A DNA stretch of 64,000 bases from Glutinoglossum americanum (Eukaryota; Ascomycota; Geoglossomycetes; Geoglossales; Geoglossaceae). The DNA lies in assembly GCA_020080175.1 (NCBI GenBank), contig JAGHQL010000015.1, forward strand, positions 1-64,000, given 5' to 3'. Below, piece after piece: positions 22,500-33,442 of the stretch; the first letter of the stretch is position 1; the number at the start of each line of letters is the position of its first letter. A program made the translations under genes and the position numbers. The notes under the pieces are model-generated. The model searched no databases. It was not told the DNA's origin and saw only the letters and a list, made by a program, of their open reading frames with translations.

Positions 22500-23407
22500 C
22501 ATTCGTAAGCTTTGGGCTTGCAGGGAGTCCATGTTTGCCTTTCGGGATATTGAAAACGGTTGGCGGTTGTGCATCATTATAAATGGAGCTTTAGGCGTAA
22601 TGAAGATACTGATTCCAATTTTTCAAGTGAAAGGTTATGTCTACACCGGATCTAGGTAAGTCAAGCGGGATACAGTGTACTCCTCATACCCACGGTGACG
22701 GTGTACTTTCGAATTTCATATATATAAATACGTCGAAGGTGGGAATGCATCCCAGCGGCCGATCGGGACTCTTGGCAAACGAATTCCCCAATCTTTGATT
22801 CCCAAATCCCGCGCAATAAGGTTATACCCGATGAACCAATGCTACTTACGACGGGCGACTTCAGTGGAAGGATGACACAGAAGGCGGTCGGCAAACCCGA
22901 CAATGTACATGAATGCAGAGAGTACGAGGGGTGTTATTGTGGTGGGCTTTCTCTGGCCCAAATGGAGAGAACGTGGGATGAGTGATTGGCTATCATTTAA
23001 CGTTCCCTTCCTTATATTCGACACCAAGGACGCACCATTTGGGAGTATCTATGCACTCCACGATACAGAACTGATTCTGTACTCTACCGCAAATCCAACA
23101 CCACTTGCATTGGCCCTAACGAATTGGGCTTCAGAACACTTGCACGTCGCACATTCTGGAAATTTCGTGGTCCCGCCTACGTCACACTCTTCTCTTTACT
23201 CTGCTGTTGAGTAAATCTCGCCCTCGCTGCCGGAAGCATGCATAACGCAACACAGTTGACGGACTAAATTCCCTTACTCTGCTGCCTATATACGTTTCCT
23301 TTCTCTTTTAGTTGCCCTCTCTCTCGCTTCGCCGCAGAAGCCCCCCCCACAAGGCTTTCCGAGCGGGTCATTCGTGTTTTGTCCCTAAATATTCTTGGCT
23401 GCCCATT
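22500..23407. other. PHO81 upstream region
   Basis: Promoter and leader of PHO81. A 103-codon frame at 22903-23214 has no recognised features and is probably chance. A short C-rich tract lies at 23341-23348. Confidence 0.5.
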
Positions 23408-26400
23408 ATGTACGTTCCCCTACTCCCGTTCGATTTCTTGCGTCTTTCCCTTCATTTTTGGAGGCTATGGGGTCTGCTGCCCTTTATGAGCAAACCTTTG
23501 GAGACTGATCCGGGCCTGTATGATGGATCTAGGAAGTTTGGGAAGCATCTTCAAAAACGCCAGCTTGACATTCCGGAATATGGAGCAAGTTTTGTCAACT
23601 ACAAAGCACTAAAAAAGGTGTTATATTCATTAGATACTATTTTCGAAAATTCGGCCATGCTGATGGTCTGAGCAGCTCATTAAGCAGCTAAGTGCAACAC
23701 CTACTCTCCTGGCACAGAATGTTGCCAACCGGGCGGCAGGTATCTTGGACCCCCAGGCTTCCCTCCAGGCTAACAAAGCGACCTTTTTTTTCCGGCTGGT
23801 AAGATGCCTCTATTTATTTCAATGTCATGCCGATGTCGCACTCACGCTAGGTCACAGGAACGTGAGCTGGAGAAGGTCAACGCTTTCTATCTGCAAAAGG
23901 AAGCCGAGGTAGGCGGCCACCATTAGGGGCTGATCGCCGACTTAGGGACTCACTTCGTACATAGCTGAAATTACGCTTGAAGACCCTGTTGGACAAAAAG
24001 AAGGTGACGCAATCACGGAGTGAGACAACTTCGAAGGTCTCGGCAACGTTCATTACGCTCGAGGAGGGTTTCCAGCAGTTTGGAAATGATCTGAACAAAC
24101 TTCAAGTAACTCGGACAAGGTCAAGTTGCGCAGTTCAGGATACTGACAGACTATAGCAATTTGTCGAGGTTAACGCTACAGCTTTCTCTAAAATCTTAAA
24201 GAAGGTCGGTTTTGGGACCTCCTTGAGGTTTTCTTGAAGAATGCGCGGGCTGACGTGGGACAGTGGGATAAAACTTCTAAGGTCCGGATTACAACACTTA
24301 TTGTTGCCGGCTGGGCTGACGCTTTGAATAGTCTCGAACCAAAGAGCTTTACCTCTCCCGTGCCGTAGAAGTGCAACCGTGCTTTAATCGCGATGTTATT
24401 AGTGAACTTTCAGACCAGGCTACGACAAGTCTTTTGGAACTTGGTGCCTGGGCTGAGGGTGAGAAGATCAACTACGAGGGGAGAGGTCATGTTTTAATTG
24501 GCCAACCTATTGGGACTGATGAAAACGACACGGACTCGCAGTTTCTAGAGGCAGTTGTTTCAGGCAACGAAGCTTCTTTGCGGGATTGGGTTTCGCGCCT
24601 GAAAGAGTCCCAGGATGCCCGAGGTCGAATCACGCGGACGTTTCTTGCTGCTATACCAGATGCTCCCGAGGACTCTTTAACTGGTTTACTCAATACGGGC
24701 TTGGTGAATATCCATTCGGAGGATGAGATTAATGAGCGGAATTGCCTCCACGAGGTGGCAATATCGGGACGGGCATTTGTTCTACGGATCGGGCTGGAGA
24801 GGGGTGTTGATTTGGAACGGGCCGATGTGTACGGAAGGATACCGCTGCACTACGCTTGCATGCATGGCCGGGTCGACATGGTCAGGACCTTGGTGACTGC
24901 AAATCCCGCGACGATCAATATGATGGATCACGATAACTTCACTCCTCTAATCCATGCAATTGTTCACCATAAGCTGGAATGCGTGGAACAGCTACTCTCG
25001 TACAATGCGAGAATAGATCCAAGCAGTGAATCGGATCATATACCTCTGAATCTGGCATGCCAGCACGGCTCGATCTCTATCGTGGAGCTTTTACTCCAGA
25101 AACATGCGAAAATCCTACCGGATGCTGAGGGCCTCTTTCCGCAACATCTAGTCGCTCGTTCCGGGAGAACGCCTGACCTGCTCTTGATGTTGAGGAACTA
25201 CGGGGCCGATCTCGACGAGGTGGATAGGCTTAACCAATGGACCCCAATATTCCATGCAGCAAGTGAAGGGCATGTCGATATTCTCAAGACGCTTTTGGGG
25301 AGCAAAGCTAGTGTTGATATACTGGATGAGAAGGATCTGTCAGCAATGTACTATGCTGCTTGGGAGGGCCACTTGGCGTGTATGAGATTGCTGGCAGCGC
25401 ATGGCGGAAGTCCAGGGACAGCCAGATCCCCTGTAGCTATAAAACCCTTATCATCGGTGCGGACATCTGGTGCCCCAGAGCCTATGAGCATTGACTCTGA
25501 TGGGATCCCTATCCTTTCTCTTCCGCCGCCTATCATCCCCCTTCGTCGTTATGGACACAATTTCCTTGACACCAAGATATTCGTTCAGATCAGCTTCGAG
25601 GAAGCAGGCTCTGAAGCTATAGTATTTTACCATGACAGCAAGTATCCGGCAGCACGCCTAACTATATCTTCCAAGCTTTCGGACTTAATACCAAGAAATG
25701 TGCTATTACCGATACAAGAGGATACCCGAATCATTTCTTTCCAGATAGATAATCTCGAATCCTTCGCGATCGATTTCGACATTTTCCCGACATTTGGATC
25801 CAAGGTTATCGCTAAAACCGTTGCTTTGCCAAACCTGTTCCGTGCTGCGACGAGTAGCTCTGGTCAATGCTGTTTGCCCCTCTTCGACCCGCGGTTGAGA
25901 GCCATTGGCCAGATCAATTTCAACTTCCAGGTCATCAAACCATTCCAGGGTGATCCGCTTGAGATTACCCATTTCGCTACTTACTGGAAGGCAACGAGTC
26001 AGTTTGATTCGCATCCAAATGCGCTCATTACTGGATCTAGTTTGTCAGGAGAGTACGTGCGACTGTTCGTACAGCTGACGAGCGATCTTGTTCCAGTCTT
26101 GTATTCCAGGTGGACAGTCAGTTATGGTGATATCGAGTTCCCAGTTAACAGGCTTACCTATGATCAATTTTCCAAAGTGGGATCGGTGAACCAGTCCAGA
26201 AACAAGGTTTTGACCCAACTTCGAGAGGCAGTTAAAAAGCAAGACTCTGCATCCCTCCACCGCACTCTGGCAAAGTCTTTCATCTCCCTTCAAGAGGCGC
26301 TGGAATTCTTGCCCGCAGCCGTACATATTGACTTGCAGGTCCTGTATCCGACCGCTGCGGATGAGAGGGCGAGGGGCCTTGGTCCGGTACCCAGTGTAAA

Positions 26401-27014
26401 TGACTATGGTGATGCTGTCCTGAAGGATGTCTTCGACCACGTCCGTGCTTTGAAAGAGAAGTCGCCCGACTTTATGCGCTCAATCATGTTTAGTGCCTTT
26501 AACACAGATATGTGCACGGCTTTGAACTGGAAACAGCCGAATTGTAAGTCATAGTATGGATTGGTGATATGTACTTTGTGCCGCTGCTGACCCATGCGGT
26601 GCTCTACCAGATCCCGTGTTCTTTTGCAACGGCTTAGGCAAGGAAGAGGGTATGGCAACCGCAGATGTGTCTACATTACAATCAAGTGGGCGATACTCGA
26701 CTTCCGTTAAAGAGGCCGTTCGAACCGCGCAGAGCAACAACTTTATGGGGCTCATTTGCTGCTCTCGATTATTGGTAAATGGCTCTCAAATTGATATTCC
26801 AAATACCTGTTTAGAGTTTTGCTGACAATGCTGGCAGGATATGGTCCCTGCACTAGTCGGATCTATCAAAGTTGCCGGCCTTGTGCTGGTCACCGATACG
26901 TCCGGCGATTCTACATATACTACAGGTTCAGCCTTTCAAAGAATACAGGAAGGCATCGATGGCACTGTCAGAGACAATGGCGTTTTGAAATTCAACGAGA
27001 CAATTGACATGTGA
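23408..27014 (+). CDS. PHO81: PHO81/NUC-2: SPX-ankyrin-GDPD CDK inhibitor, about 1,006 aa
   Basis: Phosphate-starvation regulator that inhibits the Pho80-Pho85 (PREG-PGOV) kinase. Exons: 23408-23409, 23533-23617, 23676-23798, 23858-23908, 23965-24105, 24157-24204, 24264-24281, 24332-26543, 26611-26774, 26838-27014 (3,021 nt). N-terminal SPX: KFGKHLQKRQLDIPEYGASF, NYKALKKLIKQLSATP, then FFFRLERELEKVNAFYLQKE. Residues about 250-500 hold six or seven ankyrin repeats (GRIPLHYACMHGRVDMVRTL is the clearest). The C-terminal third is the GDPD-like domain ending in NFMGLICCSRLL, DMVPALVGSIKVAGLVLVTD; canonical HRG catalytic motifs are not evident, in line with a regulatory role. Exon 7 is an 18-nt microexon. 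The first intron splits the start codon (AT/G). Confidence 0.9.
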
Positions 27015-27130
27015 AGTAGTATGCAATGATTGCTAGACGTGATTAGATTCTATTTTGGAACTCAAAACTTTTGGCATCCTCTAATGTCGCTATGGGGTAT
27101 AAATAGGAAGTGCTATAAGAAAGGGCAGCG

Positions 27131-27911
27131 TCAACTCCACGGTGCATTGACCGGGCCGGCAAGGATTTGCTCGCTGAAAATCGGAGTAGCGTTGCCATCG
27201 CTGTCCCAGTTGAACAACAGCGACTTAACTGTTTGGGTAGCCACTATGTCCTTTGTTGCACCGTCGGCGGTGTGCCCCGAAGGAACGTTCCCTGCAGCGG
27301 CGTGTCCCGCAGCGGCGCACACCCTAACGTTGCCGCCCTCAAACCCTTCGTCAAGGTGGATGCGCCGCTTTTCCTCCCCGTCCTCCTCAGTCTCAGATGC
27401 ATTGCTTTCTACGGCATCGTTGGGAATGTACTCCACGCCCCCGAAACGCACCTTCTGGGTTGATTTCTTGTTGGCTTTCTGCTCCTCCTCCAAGCGGGTT
27501 TTCTCCAGAAGCTCAGCCACTGCCTGAGACTATGAGTCAGCTCAAGTATCCATCTGCCTGCTGGGGTGGCGGGGAATAACATGCCTGCTCCTTTCTCTTT
27601 TTAACGGCTAGGAGCCCGATAACGGCTGCGATGGCCTGCACACCTGGGACTTTCCAGGCGGCGTGGTTGAGCGCGAAGCTGACTCCGCGTTTGGATACGT
27701 CTCTGGGCAGGCTCAAGGCGCATTTCACCGAACCCACTGTCTCGGGACCTTTGGAAGCTGAGCCGAATGTTGTAAATTTCGGGGTCTCTTGAGCGGCTGT
27801 AGGTTGCATTTGCAGTTGTACTCGCTCGCTGGGGCTTTGAGTGTGGGTTCGGCTCTCCTGCTGCGGAGGCGAAAGGTGGAGTGAAGAGCGGACTCGTGTA
27901 GTATTATCCAT
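27131..27911 (-). CDS. Small predicted membrane-anchored protein, 239 aa, unrecognised
   Basis: Two exons, 27585-27911 and 27131-27523 (720 nt). The first about 65 residues are Gln/Ser-rich; residues about 83-102 (KVPGVQAIAAVIGLLAV) form one candidate membrane span, followed by a very basic/acidic stretch KKRKEQAVAELLEKTRLEEE that may be a coiled coil, then an acidic region (SETEEDGEEKRR) and an Ala/Gly-rich end. I do not recognise the family. The join EQ/AVAELLEK requires a GC donor (CAG/GCATGT) and acceptor CAG; in frame without splicing the protein would stop soon after. Convergent with PHO81 (3' ends 117 bp apart). Gene reality is likely, function unknown. Confidence 0.55.
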
Positions 27912-28335
27912 GACCGAAGTTGGTAACCAACCACTGAGGGGATACGACCTAGTAGGTTAGGTATTACGCTGCCTCTCGTCTCGACTTCTGTGTAGGCTGG
28001 GGTTTCTTAACCAAGAGGGAAGATGGGAAAACACCCGGGATGATAGGGAGATTGGCGAAACTACCCTTGCCCGAGTGGGGGATGAAATAACGCCAGTAAT
28101 GATCGGGAATGGTGGTGTGCCTGTGTGAAGAGTAGAGGTGAGATAGACGGGAATCTACTCTCTATATAGAGGAGCATTTCCTTGTGCTGACGTCGTTCCT
28201 TCATAGATGACAGCGTTGAAGGGCGGCGAAAATGAGTTAACGGACCATGCTAGCGGGGAGCTCCCCTCGGGAGCTACTACCTCTACGGGAATCAAAGTTA
28301 AATGTCGGAAAAGGGAAGTAGTTTAGCACCAAAAT
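27912..28335. other. Intergenic region
   Basis: Upstream region of the small membrane-protein gene and downstream region of RRN6. No coding sequence seen. Confidence 0.5.
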
Positions 28336-31300
28336 TTAGAATCCGGCAGTCCTTTTCTTCCTTTTACTAGCAGAAGGCCTTGTTAATCGGCCCCCAAATA
28401 TACCTCTTTCAATCTGTGATGCGGGCACGATATCTTCATCGACTTGGCTTTGCGAGCTCTGTGGAGCAGGGACAGGTTGACTCCCCCAAAGCCTGCTTGG
28501 CTGAGATGATGATACTGACTCGGCCGTGCCCCGTCTCTGTCGTTTGAGGAGTCGCCTCTCTCGCTTGAGCCGGTGGAGCACAGCCTCGTCTCCACCACTA
28601 GCTGATCCTCTGTCGTCATCAGACGCAGCCAATGCGGTCCGAGTGGCATTCCATGAATATGACGAAGGATCTGAGTCGACTTTCCAATGCGCGAGGACAC
28701 TGGCCATCGTCGGTGGTAGAGGTGGCTGCGGGATTAGAGATGTATACGCACGAAGTCGGGTGCATGACGCATCTTCGGTCCCAAACTCTCCGGGCCTATA
28801 TGAACTATGTGAATAGAGCGAGGGTGTAGCATCTGGGGTTGGAAGAGGGCGCCGCGAGCTGGATGCCAAGGAGCTACCAGTTTGCTGAGATTCACGCCCC
28901 AGACCTATGTCTTGTGCTGATAGTAACGGAGAGTTCGAAGAATCTCTACGTTGTCTTTCTTTTCCCTTTCCCTTTCCCTTCCCCTTTCCTATGTCAGGCC
29001 TCTCCCGTAATCTGATTGGCACCCCTACGTCACGACCTTCGGTTCTATCTCGATCACTAGGGGCTAATTCCATTTCTTGGTCGGAGCCTTTCAATGCAAC
29101 CCCGATGCTTGATAGGTAAAGTTCAGCGGCGACTCTTCTGGCAATTCTCTCCTTCGCTAATCGTAGCTTCCCTGATGCTGTTTCCGGTAGCGGAGCAACC
29201 CAAACGCCAATTAATCGGTCATATAACTCTGATAGAGAATTTAAATCTCTATCTCCTTGCTGTCCTTGGTCGACGATCCCCCGGAATGGAAATTTAAAGA
29301 ATGGAATCGGAATGAGAGCTTTTATGGCCGGAACTATCTCTGATTCTTCATCATATTTTGAGGTCTTGATTGAGTCAAGGAGCCGTTGGAGCTCAAGAGA
29401 CGCTCTATCAACGTCTTCGAAGTAAGATGGTGGCATGTACAGCTCAAGCCTTCCAAGGGATTAGCCTGGAATGTATTTCAAGAATTGAAGTACTGACAAA
29501 TATTCTTGTGGGGACTTACAAAGTTTCTATAGGACGAGACCCGGTGATTCTTTTGGCCAACACTCTTTCTCCGAGAGTCCGCTGATATGCGTCTAGTCGG
29601 GTTTCTTCAGTACCCCGCGGGGCGTCATTATCTAGGGCCTCAGCTTCAACGGACGGTAGTATTCTTCGTCCGTTATCCTGAAGAAACGCGAGGTCATATA
29701 TGGGTTCAAAATTGAGTGTCCATATATCGCCCAAGCCGTGCTGCGCCTGAGAAACCCAGGCGTTCCTATTCCTTATTCTGAAGGCCGCGGGAGAGGATAC
29801 CCCTATAACGCCTGACTGCTCAGAATTTTCCTCAGCTCCATCTTCTACAACGAAATCCTCCTCGGTCACTATTCTAGCGCTCCTAAATGCCCAACCAGGA
29901 GCTTTCGGCCGATCATCAGGCGGCATTACAATTGTAAATCTTTCCGTTGGCTTACCAGCCGGTTGCTCGCCACCTTTAGGAATGCCACTAGTATAGAGGC
30001 AGTCATGGACGCTCAAGTCATTCCCGAGAACGAACAACTTGAAGAACTTCACTTTTTGCTCAATATAGGCTTTGCCAAGACCTATAGGGGTAATGGTGGA
30101 TCTTGTAATGTACTTAAGAGGAAGGAGAGTAAGCGCTGAAATAGACATGTCCATACTTAGGTCTGCATCGGAACGATTACCCTTAGAGGCTGCGGAAGTG
30201 TCTTGAGGAAGCGTGAATATATATGGATCGGATACAGAGATGGGCGTTGATGGCGGTTCTGTGGCCTGTGAGAATTGATATGCGGTGATAAGATTGTTAA
30301 AGCGAGAATAGAGAAGAACGTGCTCGACTTTAGGCCACAGAGCGGTCAGCAACTAGTTTTGAATCCTGTCGCTGGGGGCATAGCTCTGAAATGGAGGACT
30401 TACCAGTGTCCAATCCCAAGATTTCCGCTTGCAGACTTGTATCATCTCCGTTTCTGAAGTGCCTCCAAGAGAACAAAATCTGCGCCCCGACCTTCTGGCT
30501 GTTGTTTCCAATACCTGGCTGACTACCACTGATATCCAATTGGAAAATCTGAGAAGTCGTGACTATGAAAAGGCGGACATTGCTGACCGGGCTTCGCTTC
30601 ATATCTAATATCCAGTTTGGCGTTCGTGTGAGATCTAAATCTGGAATGTCTAGGCGGGTTGGTGGATCAGATTTGAGATCAAAGATGGCAAGATGCCGTC
30701 GATTACACGCTGCGAGCGTATTGATATCCCCGACCCAGCATACCCTCCCCCAACCGTCCTCCCTTACAGTATTATTGCCCAGATTCTCGCCAGGCGGCTT
30801 GTCAAGGACGTAGCCGCTTTGCCCAAGCTTAGCGCCATAGACGTTGCGCTTTTTCTTCTGTCCTTCCAAATTCCAGACACTCCATTGTCCACTTTGGTCG
30901 ATTATAGCGCATTGCCGGTTATACCAGGGGTTGAATGTGACGTCTGAGTGTGGAATGCCGCCAGTACTGCTAATTGATATGGTAGTGACATGATTAGGGT
31001 TGATGCGAGAGAGATGTCGCTTTGAAGAGCTAAGAGCTCCCCTCATGACAGGTAGACGGTGATATAGGGGACGTAGGATGACCGTGGAAGTCGGTAAGCG
31101 GATAGCAAGCCATGCTTAAGGCAACGGTGAATCACGTCAGTAGGGTAATTCGCCTTAGTATTCGGCAATCATAAACGCACCTGTCTTCTCAGTTTCACCA
31201 TCTCCAAAACAAATCTGCCTGATAGGAGCTCCACCACCAAGCCACCATCCTTCCTCCTCACCCCTCACATCTGGGATTGCTAGTCTGACCCCTTTGTGAC

Positions 31301-31833
31301 CTCCCCATCCCGCTCTTTCGTCCCTCACCCTGATAATTCTCACCGCTCCTCCAGCCTCGCCGCCAGCCATAGCAGCGATAGGGATCGTCCTGGCTCCTGA
31401 TCGCTGGTTATCAATGTCGATAGCCCTACCAAAGGCTAGAAGCGTGGTGATCGTAGGATCATGAACCGTGGTTAGGGATGTAACTAGCTGAGAGGTATGT
31501 AGCAAGAATGGAAGCAAAGCAAGCCCTGGAACAAGCTCTGGGTGATGGCGACCTAGACTCTGGGTCTGCTCGCGAAGTACCCGACGTTGTGGCCTTTTTT
31601 CAGGTTCTGTAAGACGTAGTGATGGGGAAATTGACACTCGAGGAAGGGTGATGGGACTTAGTTGGTTGCCTGGTAACCTTTCATTAGTTAGGGATACATA
31701 ATAGTTGATATAAAGACATGAGGAGTATACGGATGCCCGGTTGTCGAGTAAATACCCATTCTTTGCTTTTGGGCTCATATACTGCCTGTCCAAAATGACC
31801 ATATGACAGGTCGGTGACCCGGCGGTCGGCCAT
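28336..31833 (-). CDS. RRN6: Rrn6-like RNA polymerase I core-factor subunit, 1,074 aa
   Basis: Subunit of the core factor (Rrn6-Rrn7-Rrn11) that recruits RNA polymerase I to rDNA promoters; nucleolar. Exons 31731-31833, 31181-31669, 30404-31114, 29520-30327, 28336-29449 (3,225 nt). The start MADRRVTDLSYGHFGQAVYE is typical. The beta-propeller region carries NHVTTISISSTGGIPHSDVT and NPWYNRQCAIIDQSGQWSVW, the strongest family signature. The C-terminal third is helical (EDVDRASLELQRLLDSIKTS), then disordered with a KGKGKGKGKE repeat from CCTTTT units (minus-strand coding, about 28964-28990), and ends in basic SKRKKRTAGF. All four joins are phase-consistent. Divergent from SPC25 with 333 bp between start codons. 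Confidence 0.9.
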
Positions 31834-32166
31834 CAGGTATATATGTGGTCTTGATGCTTTTCACACCGAATCCCAGGAATCTCATTTCAAGGTGTACCGG
31901 AAGCGGATTTGATAAAGTAGTGAGCACAAAAAAACTGTTGACGTTGCGAAAATCTCAAATAACGATAAGTACAAGTCTATCGCATCTCTAACAGGCCTGC
32001 TCTTCGTTACCGTGACAACCGTAAGTAGTTTACCGACGCGCTCCCTAAACATCCATCGTCAACCACCTCCCGATCAGCTACGGAAGAGCCAAGTACATAA
32101 ACTGCGAAAGGAAAATCAAGGACTATATAAATCACAGTTGCATAAAAACCTTATAGCCGCTACTCC
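31834..32166. promoter_or_regulatory. Bidirectional promoter RRN6/SPC25
   Basis: The 333 bp between the start codons contain a TATATAA element at about 32125-32131, some 40 bp upstream of the SPC25 ATG, which may be a TATA box or leader sequence. Confidence 0.4.
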
Positions 32167-33025
32167 ATGGCTTTCGAACCTTCTCTTTCCACAAGCACTA
32201 TGCGCCCGCCGTTGTCGTCTGCCGCCGCACTGTCTATGGCAGACTCTCTCCCTAACATCAACTTTGGATTCGATGAACTGCGGGATCGCATCACGAAGTT
32301 CACGGTTAAATTCGATTCCTTTATCGAAAAGGGTCGAAAGCGGGTTCTTGAGGAGCGAAACCACTTTTGCATGAACATTGCGGAATTGCACGGTATGTCC
32401 ACTCCGGCCTCATTGTTAAATTAATGGTTATAGGTTAAAATAGGTGCTGGGATGAAGACTAATTGCTTCGATACTGATAGAGGACCAGCGCATGAAACAT
32501 AAGGCTATCGAGATCCTCACTTTGAAGTCCAATACCCACGCGCAAACACTTCAGAAAGAGGCCCAAGAAACGTCCGAAATGCATTCCGCTATATCCGCGG
32601 TCACCGCGCAAAGGGACACTCGCGCTGCTCACCGCGATCGTCTGAAGCAGCAAATTGCAGACACTCAGAAACTTATCTCACAGCGCCTAGAAGCGCAGCA
32701 GAAGCACGCTGCACAGCTAGATGCCCAAGCTCAATTCAACGCTCCTGAATTGCATTTCTGGCAGGAATACTTGTGCTTGAGCATTGAGGGCGCAGGGACA
32801 GCGGATCGGCTAAAGTTTGTGTATACGCATGTGGACGATAGGAATTGGCAACGCGAAGCGTGGTTTGAATTGGGAACGGAGAAAAGAGAGTATGAGGTGA
32901 TAACTTGCAGGCCTAAGATCGAAGCAACCAAGGTTGAGATGGTGGTTGAGAAACTGAACGAGAGTAGGGATCTAGCAGTATTTCTGAAGGATATGCGAGA
33001 ATTGTTTGTTGCGGTGATGAAGTAA
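32167..33025 (+). CDS. SPC25: Spc25, Ndc80 kinetochore complex subunit, 256 aa
   Basis: Part of the Ndc80-Nuf2-Spc24-Spc25 complex linking kinetochores to microtubules. Exons 32167-32392 and 32481-33025. An N-terminal helix (FGFDELRDRITKFTVKFDSF) leads into a coiled coil of about 110 residues (HEDQRMKHKAIEILTLKSNT to QQKHAAQLDAQAQ), then the globular RWD-like C-terminal domain ELHFWQEYLCLSIEGAGTAD, LKFVYTHVDDRNWQREAWFE. Length is typical of fungal Spc25. The intron sits at the coiled-coil start with phase agreement. Confidence 0.92.
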
Positions 33026-33442
33026 GGAGAACGGCGGGATTGTGCACGAGATTGGTATCTCTCATTATTGTATATAATTTAGCCCCGACCCGGAGCTACG
33101 CGAGTTAGAAATCTACACGAAATATATCTTATGGAAGGGGGCGGATGGCTAGATTATATCGAGGGCGGCATCGTAGGGTAGATGGATCGCTAAGACATTA
33201 GTGAGATACTAACTTGAGATATATCCCTCGGAGTTCGAAAAATGAACATTATAGTCTTGCTATTGGTTCATATCTGGTGGCGGTGGTGGATGCCGGATGA
33301 TTCGCCAAGATACTCGCCTCTTACCCCTTTGGTCGGTCTTTGATGCGGGAACTTTATTTCTCCCTCGTCATTATTTTCGCCAATTCAACTTTCGACCTCC
33401 ACCTACAGTCCACATAACCCACGGCCCACCTACCTATGCCAA

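Noticed and set aside
22903-23214. 103-codon frame upstream of PHO81
   Set aside because: No recognised motif, lies in the promoter/leader, and no neighbouring exon fits.
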